NCBI GenBank assembly: GCA_027488055.1 | Contig: JAIYCK010000265.1 | Coordinates: forward strand, 1-22,963 | From: Flavobacteriales bacterium | Lineage (GTDB): Bacteria > Bacteroidota > Bacteroidia > Flavobacteriales_D > Sanyastnellaceae | Reading direction: 5' to 3' | Length of the DNA stretch: 22,963 nt | Program-made: the position numbers and the translations under genes | Notes under the pieces: model-generated | What the model was told of the DNA's origin: nothing | Databases searched by the model: none | What the model saw: only the letters and a program-made list of their open reading frames with translations | Part shown: positions 15,217 through 22,963 of the stretch, in pieces | Position numbering within the stretch: position 1 is the stretch's first letter | Layout: each line of letters begins with the position of its first letter

Positions 15217-15275
15217 TTTGGATGCTGCGCGCAATCGGCCGCTAACTATGTCCTAAAATTACCTGTCTAAGCAAA

Positions 15276-18059
15276 TCAATTGGACGGCATTTTGATAAAA
15301 CGTTGGGCAAAAGAACCCCTTGCATTGGTATGAATCATATGATATGTGCCTGGGGCCAATTCATCCAATGAAAGCTCTATGGTGCTTGAATTTAACCGTG
15401 CAATCTGAACGATGACCCGTCCATTGACATCGGTGATCGTGAGCGATCCGGGCGATGCGTCCAATAACCGAACGTTTATTCGGTCGATGGCAGGAGTAGG
15501 ATATAATTGGAAGCTTGCAGCGTCTAATTCATCGATCCAAACATCGAGGATGGAGAAGCTAGTATCGAACATACAGCCTTGATCATCCGTCACGATCAAA
15601 TCATAGGTGTCTTGCGCCAGATTGAGGTTATCTGCGCCCGTGGCTTCATTGCTCCAGAGATAGCTATAGGGTTCGGTGCCTCCTATCATATTCACTGCAA
15701 TGCTGCCATTGGCGCCATCGTTGGCATTGGTCAACACAAAGCTTTCCAACGTCAAAGGGGTCGGCTCGTTGATCACCACATTGGTCAATACGGTGCATCC
15801 CAATGTATCGTCGATCACGAGGGGGTAGGAACCAGCGGAAAGGTTGGTGGTTTCTACCACCGCGAAGTAAGCGTAATAGGGCATGGTGCCTCCTGTAACT
15901 TCCCAAATAACGGATCCATCTCCTCCGTCGAAGCACGACACATCTTGTGTTTCGATAGTGACGATCAGTGGTGCGGGAGCTGTTACTTCGTAAACGCTTG
16001 TTGCAGTGCATTGTCCATTGTAGTAGGCTGTAAATCCATAGGAACCAGCTGTCAGTCCTGTGAGATTTACTCCGTAAATTCCATTGCTCCAGACGAGGGA
16101 ATCAACTGGTGCGCTAGGGATCACGGAAATTATGCCGTTTGCGGAGTCGTGACAGGTGGCATTGATGACGGTCGCATTGAGTTGGATTTCTGAGGCAGCG
16201 ATGATTTCAATGGAGTCCGCAACGGGGCAAAACCCAGCGCTGCTCAAATCGTAAAAATACCAACCGGGTAGCAGGTTTACGCGCTCCAATTGAGTGGATC
16301 CATCCTGCCATTCGATCGCACTGTTTTCCGCCGTGGTGATGGTAATGTTTCCAGTATTGAGCGAGGCACAAATCGGCTGATTGACCTCGATGGTGTAGTC
16401 GATGTTGGCATTGATTTCAATGGCGATGGAGTCGTTAAATACATAGCCATTGCTGTCAGTCACTGTCACACTATAGATTCCTGGCTGAGAGATCCACAGG
16501 CTATCATTGGTGGATCCATCATTCCATACGATGGTGGAATAGGAGCCTGCTTGAAGCAGCACAGGATCGGTACAGAGGCCGACTGCGCTTGCGATGATTT
16601 GATAATTGGTGGATTGCCCTTCGATCAATTGCAATGTTTGATCGGCCGCGATGTTGTAAATTTTTTCTACCAGTCCTCTCGGCCAGGTGATAATAAGGCT
16701 ATCGATTTCTGTCGCACTGCCTAAGCTGAGAATTTCCTGTGCTGAATGTTGAGTCAGATATCCTTCACCGCACCGCGTGTATTTCATGTATCGATTGCCG
16801 TCGACATAATAGTCAATGGTTGTGCCGATGGCATCGCGGTTGCTATAGGTGCCTTGCAATTGTAGCTTGACCCAGTGATTGTCGTTGGGAATACCTTGAT
16901 AAAGAAGATAACTGGTGTCACCAGTGCATGTCACGCTCAAGTCCCAAAATCCGTCGTTATTGAAGTCTCCTTTGCCCGCGGCGTAGGTGAATAGTTGAGA
17001 GGTGTTGATCGACTCGATTCCTGCATCGGAAAAACTTCCGTCACCATTGTTGCTATAAAAAAAGTCTTGATTCAACACATTGGTTGCAGTGGCTACGTAG
17101 ATATCGTCCCACGTGTCGTGGTCATAGTCAACCCAAGTGCCTGCCCAACAAAAGGAGTTGACCTCGACATTGGCCGCAGCGCTCGTATTGGTAAAGGTGA
17201 GATCGCCATTGTTGGTCCACAAAAAATTGGGGCTCAATGCATCCGTCACATAGATGTCCCAATCCGAATCGTTGTCGAAGTCGGCAATACCGATGTTCAT
17301 GCTTTGGGCATTGGTAGCCACTCCAGCAGCTGGGGCCACGTCGGAAAAACTGCCATCTTGATTGTTGATGTATAAACGATTGCTTTGGTTGTTGTCATTG
17401 ATCACATATAAATCGGGCCATTGGTCGTTGTTGAAGTCTTGCCATGCTGCTTGGAAGGTAAGTGAACCCAAATCGGCCACTCCGGCTTCTACCGATACAT
17501 CGGTGAAGGTGCCGTCTTGGTTGTTGTGACACAAAAAATTGCGGCTACTTCCCAATGTGCTGTATGAACAAATGTGTACATCCAACCAACCATCGCGGTC
17601 GTAGTCGCCCCAGGTACAACCGTATATGTGGGTCAATCCATTTTGTATGATTCCTAGATTGGACGTGACATCATTGAACACCCAATTTCCATCGTTACGG
17701 AATAAGCGGGTAGTTCCGCTGCGCTTGGTCCATAGCAGATCGGCGTCACCGTCGTTGTCGTAGTCTACCCAAGTGGCCATTTTTGAATCATGCGTAAACG
17801 GGAATATTTCCATTCGCTCGAAACCCTCTCCTTGCAGATTGCGATACATCACAAGTGAGTCGTTGGAACTGCAGTAGGTGAGGTCATCCCAACCGTCCTT
17901 ATCAAAATCATAAAAACTCATGCCCATGCCCAGCACACTATTGCCTGTGTTGCGCATATCAATGCCATTGTCAGCGCCGACCTCTATGAAACCTTGCGCC
18001 AAGGTGAGGTGTGTACTCAAAATGAGGCATGTCGCCCAAGTAAATATTCTGAAATTCAT
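15276..18059 (-). CDS. FG-GAP/VCBS repeat and ASPIC/UnbV protein with T9SS type-A C-terminal domain
   Basis: A secreted protein of about 927 residues. The ATG at 18059 gives a clean signal peptide (MNFRIFTWATCLILSTHLTL, cleavage at LAQ); the frame stays open upstream to 18350, but that part has no sense as a protein. The first 390 or so residues form an integrin-like FG-GAP/VCBS propeller with at least seven calcium-loop motifs (YDFDKDGWDD, DYDNDGDAD, DYDRDGWLD, DFNNDQWPD, DFDNDSDWD, DYDHDTWDD, DFNNDGFWD). An ASPIC/UnbV domain follows (NHWVKLQLQG to ITWPRGLVEKI). Next come several Ig-like SprB-type repeats with paired Cys (ATCHDSANGIISVIP, DVSCFDGGDGSV). The last 75 or so residues are a type-A sorting domain (FQLYPTPAIDRINV, TITDVNGRVI, LAPGTYHMI). 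It is probably a surface or released adhesin. It is divergent from hemL. Confidence 0.9.
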   Translation of the reverse strand: MNFRIFTWATCLILSTHLTLAQGFIEVGADNGIDMRNTGNSVLGMGMSFYDFDKDGWDDLTYCSSNDSLVMYRNLQGEGFERMEIFPFTHDSKMATWVDYDNDGDADLLWTKRSGTTRLFRNDGNWVFNDVTSNLGIIQNGLTHIYGCTWGDYDRDGWLDVHICSYSTLGSSRNFLCHNNQDGTFTDVSVEAGVADLGSLTFQAAWQDFNNDQWPDLYVINDNNQSNRLYINNQDGSFSDVAPAAGVATNAQSMNIGIADFDNDSDWDIYVTDALSPNFLWTNNGDLTFTNTSAAANVEVNSFCWAGTWVDYDHDTWDDIYVATATNVLNQDFFYSNNGDGSFSDAGIESINTSQLFTYAAGKGDFNNDGFWDLSVTCTGDTSYLLYQGIPNDNHWVKLQLQGTYSNRDAIGTTIDYYVDGNRYMKYTRCGEGYLTQHSAQEILSLGSATEIDSLIITWPRGLVEKIYNIAADQTLQLIEGQSTNYQIIASAVGLCTDPVLLQAGSYSTIVWNDGSTNDSLWISQPGIYSVTVTDSNGYVFNDSIAIEINANIDYTIEVNQPICASLNTGNITITTAENSAIEWQDGSTQLERVNLLPGWYFYDLSSAGFCPVADSIEIIAASEIQLNATVINATCHDSANGIISVIPSAPVDSLVWSNGIYGVNLTGLTAGSYGFTAYYNGQCTATSVYEVTAPAPLIVTIETQDVSCFDGGDGSVIWEVTGGTMPYYAYFAVVETTNLSAGSYPLVIDDTLGCTVLTNVVINEPTPLTLESFVLTNANDGANGSIAVNMIGGTEPYSYLWSNEATGADNLNLAQDTYDLIVTDDQGCMFDTSFSILDVWIDELDAASFQLYPTPAIDRINVRLLDASPGSLTITDVNGRVIVQIARLNSSTIELSLDELAPGTYHMIHTNARGSFAQRFIKMPSN

Positions 18060-18116
18060 ATCCTTACTACAATTGGTTTCGCTTTTCCACCCGCAGAGGG
18101 GTCGCATGTATGGATA

Positions 18117-18124
18117 CAAATGTA
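18117..18124 (-). promoter_or_regulatory. -7 motif for the FG-GAP protein gene
   Basis: On the minus strand the sequence is TACATTTG, an exact TAnnTTTG match, 57 bases before the ATG at 18059. No clear -33 TTTG is seen. Confidence 0.5.
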
Positions 18125-18143
18125 CCCTTCCACTTTTCGTGTG

Positions 18144-18151
18144 TAACTTTG
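18144..18151 (+). promoter_or_regulatory. -7 motif for hemL
   Basis: TAACTTTG is an exact TAnnTTTG match 77 bases before the hemL ATG. It lies back-to-back with the minus-strand box at 18117, only 19 bases apart. No clear -33 element is seen. Confidence 0.5.
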
Positions 18152-18228
18152 CGCCCTCCAAGTAATGAACCTTTTGCTTTGAATAAGGTTGCATAGGAAT
18201 ATCGAACCACCATTTATAGAAATATTTT

Positions 18229-19530
18229 ATGATCAATACAAGCACTTCGGCTTCACTCTTTGAGAAGGCAAAAACATTGTTTCCTGGCGGTGTCAATTCG
18301 CCGGTACGTGCATTCAAAAGTGTGGGCGGACACCCGCTTTTTTTTGCCAAAGGAGAAGGTGCCTATGTATGGGATGAGGATGGCAATCGTTTTTTGGATT
18401 TTTGCTGTTCATGGGGCCCATTGATCTTAGGCCATGCGCATCCGCATGTGGTCAAGGCCATCAGCGAAACCGCAGCCAAAGGTTCCAGTTTTGGCGCTCC
18501 CACACGCCTCGAAAATCAATTGGCAGAGCTGATCCTGAGCAATCACCAGTATGTAGAAAAAATACGATTTGTGAGCAGCGGAACAGAGGCGGCCATGAGC
18601 GCGATACGATTGGCGAGAGGATATACTGGTCGCGATAAGATCATAAAATTTGAGGGTTGCTATCATGGTCATGTCGATAGCTTGTTGGTCAAAGCCGGAA
18701 GCGGGCTTGCCACATTAGGGACTTCCTCTTCGGCAGGTGTTCCACAAGCGTATGCCAACGAAACCATTGTGGTGCCATTGAATGATATCGACGCATTGGA
18801 GAGGGCCGTAGCTCAGTATAAAAATGAAATTGCCGTGATTGCTATTGAGCCCATTCCAGCGAACAACGGTTTGTTGCTGCAGGACGGTGAGTTTTTGCGG
18901 TATCTGCGCGCGTTGTGCACCCGCGAACAAATTCTCTTGCTATTTGATGAGGTGATCAGTGGATTTCGTGTGGGTTTTGAAGGTGCGGCGGGTTATTACG
19001 GCATTCAGCCAGATGTGATATGTTTCGGTAAAATCATTGGCGGAGGCATGCCTGTGGGTGCTTATGCATCCTCATCTGAGGTCATGGCGCATGTGGCGCC
19101 TGAAGGTCCTGTCTACCAGGCGGGGACGCTCAGCGGAAATCCTGTGGCCATGGCTGCTGGATTGGCCCAACTCACCGAGTGTTTGCGTCCAGGTTTTTAT
19201 GAAGAATTGCGCGAAAAAACGGATTTTCTGGTGACCAATGTAATGGCTCATGCACAAGCCAAAGGATATGCCTTCCACATGTTCAGTATGGGGAGTATAT
19301 TTTGGGTGTCCTTTGATGCATCAAAGGCGATTCGCCGCATGGATGAAATCAATGAGACTGGTGTAAAACGCTTTGCACCCTTTCACAAAGCTTTGTTGGA
19401 GCGAGGTGTATATCTCGGACCTAGCGGATATGAAGTAGGCTTCATTTCGCAAGCCCATACCAATGCTGATATTGAAATGGCCATCACCGCTATGCAAGAG
19501 GCATTGGACGTGGCTTACCAAGTGGATTGA
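18229..19530 (+). CDS. hemL: Glutamate-1-semialdehyde 2,1-aminomutase
   Basis: A 433-residue PLP enzyme that moves the amino group of glutamate-1-semialdehyde to give 5-aminolevulinate, in the C5 route to heme. It has the family's start (FPGGVNSPVRAFKSVGG, residues 18-34), the PLP phosphate loop SSGTEAAMSAIRLARG (116-131), the YHGHVDSLLVKAGSG stretch, and the DEVISGFRVG motif (240-249). The PLP-binding Lys268 is in CFGKIIGGGMPVGAY. Length is as usual. The plus-strand stop overlaps by 16 bases the end of the opposing membrane-protein gene. Heme made here would serve c-type cytochromes such as the peroxidase at 11454, although the genes are not linked by transcription. Confidence 0.96.
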   Translation: MINTSTSASLFEKAKTLFPGGVNSPVRAFKSVGGHPLFFAKGEGAYVWDEDGNRFLDFCCSWGPLILGHAHPHVVKAISETAAKGSSFGAPTRLENQLAELILSNHQYVEKIRFVSSGTEAAMSAIRLARGYTGRDKIIKFEGCYHGHVDSLLVKAGSGLATLGTSSSAGVPQAYANETIVVPLNDIDALERAVAQYKNEIAVIAIEPIPANNGLLLQDGEFLRYLRALCTREQILLLFDEVISGFRVGFEGAAGYYGIQPDVICFGKIIGGGMPVGAYASSSEVMAHVAPEGPVYQAGTLSGNPVAMAAGLAQLTECLRPGFYEELREKTDFLVTNVMAHAQAKGYAFHMFSMGSIFWVSFDASKAIRRMDEINETGVKRFAPFHKALLERGVYLGPSGYEVGFISQAHTNADIEMAITAMQEALDVAYQVD

Positions 19531-20252
19531 AGCAGGTGGAGCATGGTCATCCAAATGATGCCGCTATCGATGAGCAAGGTGGATCTTGAATAGGAGAGTT
19601 GGTGTATATATTTCGTAAGCAGAATTATGTATGCGCTTGTAGCTAGCCATACTAGCCATTGTGATGGTGCAAGTTGGGGATAGTGAAGATAATTGTAACA
19701 GAGCATGCCAACGAGGCACCAGCCTCCTATGACCCAAGGATTCACCAGATGGGCAATTGTGCGAATGGTGAGTTTGTCGGATGATTTATCGCGCAGATCA
19801 CTGAGCAGCGAAAGTCCGAAAACTAGCATGAAATCAGCAAAAAAGTAGGGTAGGTTTTCAGACGAAGGTGACAACACCAAAGCTGCGGTGCAACACGTCC
19901 AGGCCAAAGCTATACACAAATTCTTCACGATGGGAATATTGCGCAGATGCAAAGGCTCGCGCTGCATATATAACCAGGTAATGCCTCCTGCTAATAGGAT
20001 AGAAGGCGGAAAACCAATCCAAAAGAAACAAAAAAGAAGGATGGTGAGCAGTACTCCTTTTTCATATTTGAAACGTTGCAGACTTCTATCTTGGAAGGCG
20101 CGATAACCAAGCCAAACCAACACAAAACTTTCGAGACAATGCACCCAAGTGGCTTCCATTCGGAGGGCGTGCACGTAAACCATCAGCGCACCTCCCAGAC
20201 TCAGGACCAGTGGAGTGCGTTGTAAGAAAGCCTCAATAGACCGAAGCACCAT
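19515..20252 (-). CDS. UbiA-like multi-pass membrane protein
   Basis: A 245-residue integral membrane protein with about seven to eight hydrophobic segments. The stretch FFADFMLVFGLSLLSDLRDKSSDKLTIRTIAHL (about residues 137-169) has the Asp pattern D152-LR-D155-KSS-D159 and the following R-T-I. This resembles the second Asp-rich motif of UbiA-type prenyltransferase-like proteins in Bacteroidota, and RNIPIVKNLCIALAWT (104-119) fits the same group. The first Asp-rich motif of true UbiA enzymes (NDxxD) is not visible, so activity is uncertain. I would call it a UbiA-like membrane protein of unknown substrate. It overlaps the gene upstream by 20 bases (translational coupling likely), and its 3' end overlaps hemL tail-to-tail by 16 bases. 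Confidence 0.7.
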   Translation of the reverse strand: MVLRSIEAFLQRTPLVLSLGGALMVYVHALRMEATWVHCLESFVLVWLGYRAFQDRSLQRFKYEKGVLLTILLFCFFWIGFPPSILLAGGITWLYMQREPLHLRNIPIVKNLCIALAWTCCTAALVLSPSSENLPYFFADFMLVFGLSLLSDLRDKSSDKLTIRTIAHLVNPWVIGGWCLVGMLCYNYLHYPQLAPSQWLVWLATSAYIILLTKYIHQLSYSRSTLLIDSGIIWMTMLHLLQSTW

Positions 20253-20871
20253 TGTTGATCAATAGAGATAAGATCAAACCCAAGGCAGCACCGGCATAGC
20301 CACCTTCAGCCGCTCGCAGCAATTTTTTAGATCGAGCAGGCGCTTCATATCCTGCCGCATAATAATCGTTGTACATGTATTTGGGATCGCGCATGCTTTT
20401 GTGGTCAATTTTGATTTTGCCAATGTATTGTCCGCCCATGTACAAAAGAGTTGGCAGAAAAACGGTCGCCCAACCATCTCCTCCGAGATAAGCAATAGTC
20501 CCTGAAAATAGGACGCCGATCAATAGCACACCCTTTGAGTCATATCCTTTTTTGGCATCGCCAGCCCCTATTAAATACACGTTCATTTCTTCGGGTGACA
20601 AGTAATATTCCTGGGCCCAATCTTCCGCGTAGTATATCACTTTGGTCCCGTTCGATTTGGAGTGACTGTAAATGTCCAACTTATGGATACTCACTTCCCG
20701 CATTTTACCGCTCCGCTTGGCTACTTGGCCAATGATAACCGTGCCGGTATCATTTTGCACGTGCATAAGGATCTCCTGCCCACTCATGAGCAGAAGGGTG
20801 TCAAGCTGCTGCGCACTCAAAGGAGAAATGAAACCAGCAAGCAAGCAGCAAACAAATATTCGAACGATCAT
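20233..20871 (-). CDS. Conserved secreted/membrane protein of unknown function
   Basis: A 212-residue protein with a signal peptide (MIVRIFVCCLLAGFISPLSA, then QQ). A small beta-rich domain follows (about residues 22-80: LMSGQEILMHVQNDTGTVII, KVIYYAED). Then comes the segment YYLSPEEMNVYLIGAGDAKKGYDS, and two hydrophobic helices (about 110-140 and 190-206). The 'SPEEM..Y..G..DA...Y' stretch followed by hydrophobic, Gly-rich helices looks like a family seen in many Bacteroidota with no known function. The start ATG at 20871 is only four bases after a TATGTTTG box on the minus strand. It overlaps the UbiA-like gene by 20 bases, so the pair is probably one operon. Confidence 0.75.
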   Translation of the reverse strand: MIVRIFVCCLLAGFISPLSAQQLDTLLLMSGQEILMHVQNDTGTVIIGQVAKRSGKMREVSIHKLDIYSHSKSNGTKVIYYAEDWAQEYYLSPEEMNVYLIGAGDAKKGYDSKGVLLIGVLFSGTIAYLGGDGWATVFLPTLLYMGGQYIGKIKIDHKSMRDPKYMYNDYYAAGYEAPARSKKLLRAAEGGYAGAALGLILSLLINNGASVY

Positions 20872-20875
20872 GTGT

Positions 20876-20883
20876 CAAACATA
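20876..20883 (-). promoter_or_regulatory. TAnnTTTG motif just before the gene at 20871
   Basis: On the minus strand TATGTTTG matches the Bacteroidota -7 consensus and is followed by ACAC and then the ATG. No TTTG or TTG lies 17-23 bases upstream, so it may be chance. If active, the mRNA would be leaderless. Confidence 0.3.
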
Positions 20884-20957
20884 CTAAGGAAGTAGATAGG
20901 AGCGATTGTAAAATGCACAAATCCACTGACCTTTGATTGGCAGCTCTTCAATCCTTT

Positions 20958-22963
20958 TTAATCTGCTTTTAGAAATGCCTCGCGGCTCATAATAGTAGGC
21001 ACAGCAACGTTTTGTTTTTGCCAATCGACAATTGTCTTTTTGAGCTCGTTCTCTTGCACCAGATTGAAGGCGGTTTGTTGTTGTTTGAACTGATCGCGCA
21101 ACACTTGGATGGTTTCCATTTGTGATGGCGAAGGAGCGCCATAATATGATCCAACGTTGCTGTATATGTCACCCAATTTTTCGCGCAAACGAGGCTCTGA
21201 AGCACCCACGTAATTGTCACCCGTGGTCACCACCAAAGCATCGCGCATGCGATCGAGTTTTTGGGCCGCAGATATTGCATGTTTACTCGCCTTGGGATTT
21301 GATTTTTGATACAATTCCAATGCCGAATCCCAGGTATCAATTTGATATACGAGATAGGCAATGTCTTCGGTGAATTGAAAAAGCTCATTGGTTACACGTT
21401 GCTGCTCTGTGCGCTCTGACAAGGTGATCGGTGATGTAGGATCATATATTACCTCGATTTGTTTTTCGAATACTTCGGAACCTTTGTTGATGCGAACGGT
21501 GTAAGTGCCTGCAGTAACACGCGGTGCAAAAAGAGCTCCACCGCTCAATGTTTTTCCTTTGGCCGATTTTGGAGCCTTACCATTGAATGCCCATTCCACC
21601 GTATTGATGCCTTTTTGTTTGCCCGGTTCGAGCTTGGTCACAACTTGACCTTTCTGATCCAGTATTTCCATGGTCATCTTACCAAAAGTATGTCGTTTGG
21701 AAAGGTTATAGGTGATCAAAGCGGTGTTGCGCGGATTGCTTCCTACAAATTCTTGTGTGCCACTGGTGCCACCAAATGAACTTTTTTCTTCCATGACGAA
21801 TGGTTTGGAGTCAAAGAAATGCAGCGGTTTCGCAACGGCTTCGACTGTGATTTCGCGGAGAATGGCAGCGTTATCTAAGATGATGATGCCTCTACCGTGC
21901 GTGGCAATCACCAGGTCGTTGGTTCCTTTGTGCATCTCCATGTAATGCACTGCTACGGCGGGCATGTTATTGTTGAAACGCGCCCATGTGCGACCCGCGT
22001 CGAGTGTCACGTACAAGCCCATTTCGGTGCCTAAGTATAGCACGTTGGGATTCACCAAGTCCTCTTGGAGACTGCGCGCAAAGGTGGTAATGTTGTCTTG
22101 TACAATCGAGTTCCACGTCTTGCCAAAATCAGTGGTTTTGTATACGTAGGGCTTGAAGTCGCCAGTGGTGTGTCCCTCGAAAACAGCATAGGCAATGCCC
22201 TCGCCAAATACACTCGCTTCGATGTGATAACACCAGGTATTGGCTGGCACACCAGGAATGTTTTTGGTAAGATTGGTCCAGGTTGTTCCGCCATCGGTGG
22301 TCAATTGTACTTGTCCATCATCGGTTCCAATCCAGATCACTTGTTCGTTTTTCGGTGATTCGGCGATGCTAAATATTGTGCAGTGATTTTCTGCTCCTGA
22401 ATTGTCCTTGGATAAGCCACCAGAGTTTTCTTGATTTAATTTTAAGGCATCATTGGTAGTGAGGTCTGGAGAGATTCGTTTCCAAGAATCACCTTGGTCA
22501 GTGCTGAGATGTAGGTATTGGCTTCCGATATACAAGCGATCGGCCTGATGTGCGCTAGTGGTGATCGGTGTGTTCCAATTGAAACGAAGTTTTGCATCGT
22601 CTTTACCAGCATAGGGCTTAATGATTTTTAGTTGTTGCGTTTTGGTGTTGTAGCGCCAGACGGCCTCTGCGCCTTGCATTTCAGAATACACAATTTCAGG
22701 CTGAGTAGGGTGAGGATACACACGGAACCCATCGCCTGCTCCCACCAATTCCCAGTCGCGTGCCTCGATACCACCAGGGCTGGAAGAAGGACCAAACCAT
22801 GAGTTGTTGTCTTGCAGGCCGCCGTATACGTAGTAAGGATCTCGGTTGTCCACACTCACGTGGTAAAATTGGCTCACAGGGAGATTTTCCGCCATTTGCA
22901 TGGTCACCCCGCTGTTGTAGCTGCGATAAAATCCTCCATCGGTAGCGGCATACACGCGTTGTG
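20958..22963 (-). CDS. Sortilin/VPS10-like beta-propeller protein, C-terminal part (runs off the window)
   Basis: The last 667 residues or so of a large, probably secreted, protein; the frame is open to the window edge (a GTG at 22955 is not the true start). It has many BNR/sortilin-type repeats: YAATDGGFYRSYNSG, LHLSTDQGDSWKRISPDL, IWIGTDDGQVQLTTDGGTTW, VYKTTDFGKTWNSI and LYVTLDAGRTWARF, with the family's conserved PANTWCYHIEAS and NDLVIATHGRGIIILDN. A beta-rich domain follows (GKMTMEILDQKGQVV, AGTYTVRI), then a helical C-terminal region (about the last 150 residues). Proteins of this type, about 1000 residues long, are often labelled glycosyl hydrolase or VPS10 domain protein, but the true activity is not known. 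No T9SS signal is seen at its end. Confidence 0.88.
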   Translation of the reverse strand, partial: QRVYAATDGGFYRSYNSGVTMQMAENLPVSQFYHVSVDNRDPYYVYGGLQDNNSWFGPSSSPGGIEARDWELVGAGDGFRVYPHPTQPEIVYSEMQGAEAVWRYNTKTQQLKIIKPYAGKDDAKLRFNWNTPITTSAHQADRLYIGSQYLHLSTDQGDSWKRISPDLTTNDALKLNQENSGGLSKDNSGAENHCTIFSIAESPKNEQVIWIGTDDGQVQLTTDGGTTWTNLTKNIPGVPANTWCYHIEASVFGEGIAYAVFEGHTTGDFKPYVYKTTDFGKTWNSIVQDNITTFARSLQEDLVNPNVLYLGTEMGLYVTLDAGRTWARFNNNMPAVAVHYMEMHKGTNDLVIATHGRGIIILDNAAILREITVEAVAKPLHFFDSKPFVMEEKSSFGGTSGTQEFVGSNPRNTALITYNLSKRHTFGKMTMEILDQKGQVVTKLEPGKQKGINTVEWAFNGKAPKSAKGKTLSGGALFAPRVTAGTYTVRINKGSEVFEKQIEVIYDPTSPITLSERTEQQRVTNELFQFTEDIAYLVYQIDTWDSALELYQKSNPKASKHAISAAQKLDRMRDALVVTTGDNYVGASEPRLREKLGDIYSNVGSYYGAPSPSQMETIQVLRDQFKQQQTAFNLVQENELKKTIVDWQKQNVAVPTIMSREAFLKAD

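Noticed and set aside
15579..16193. A 204-residue plus-strand frame
   Set aside because: It is opposite the repeat region of the FG-GAP/T9SS protein and has the Ile/Gly/Cys-rich look of an antisense frame.
18060..18350. N-terminal extension of the FG-GAP protein (97 more residues)
   Set aside because: It would put a signal peptide inside the chain, cover both promoter boxes and overlap the start of hemL. The ATG at 18059 is the sensible start.
1..22963. Search for CRISPR arrays, insertion sequences, prophage or toxin-antitoxin genes
   Set aside because: No spaced direct repeats, transposase or integrase motifs, or matching small gene pairs were seen by eye.

Overview
The window looks like an ordinary chromosomal segment of a member of the Bacteroidota (Bacteroidetes), probably from an environmental, aerobic or facultative lineage with roughly balanced GC. 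Signs of this are two large secreted proteins with the two classic C-terminal signals of the type IX secretion system (type A at 15276-18059 and type B at 339-3086), a TonB-dependent receptor with an N-terminal carboxypeptidase-regulatory-like domain, a Bacteroidota-style TonB, a HU-CCDC81/SPOR protein, and several copies of the Bacteroidota -7 promoter motif TAnnTTTG. I see no insertion sequences, phage genes, integrases, CRISPR arrays or toxin-antitoxin pairs.

Left block, minus strand (1-4681): the 5' part of riboflavin synthase (ribE) lies just downstream of a T9SS type-B secreted protein. Upstream of these are a small secreted protein and a lipoprotein, apparently co-transcribed and closed by a strong intrinsic terminator. 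A tRNA-Arg(CCU) with its own terminator follows at 4949-5020.

Central block, plus strand (5355-13874): an 83-residue protein of unknown function behind a perfect palindrome, then a TonB-dependent receptor followed closely by kdsB (CMP-Kdo synthesis for lipopolysaccharide), a HU-CCDC81/SPOR envelope protein and an overlapping HAD phosphatase. A second group has an outer-membrane beta-barrel, a di-heme cytochrome c peroxidase/MauG-type lipoprotein and a start/stop-coupled lipoprotein. A NarL/LuxR response regulator ends the block. A gene-free region of about 420 bases follows, with several hairpins and a strong terminator far from the regulator's stop codon, so a small RNA is possible there.

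Right block: tonB (minus) has a 17-bp stem in its leader that covers the start codon, the most intriguing regulatory structure in the window. Next come an FG-GAP/ASPIC T9SS protein (minus) and hemL (plus), transcribed divergently from two back-to-back promoters. hemL overlaps tail-to-tail with a UbiA-like membrane protein, which in turn overlaps a conserved secreted/membrane protein. The window ends inside a large sortilin-like beta-propeller protein.

Most genes fit known families. No clearly new multi-gene system is visible. The best candidates for novelty are the tonB leader hairpin, the candidate RNA region after the response regulator, the lipoprotein coupled to the di-heme peroxidase, and the lipoprotein/secreted-protein pair at 3303-4681.
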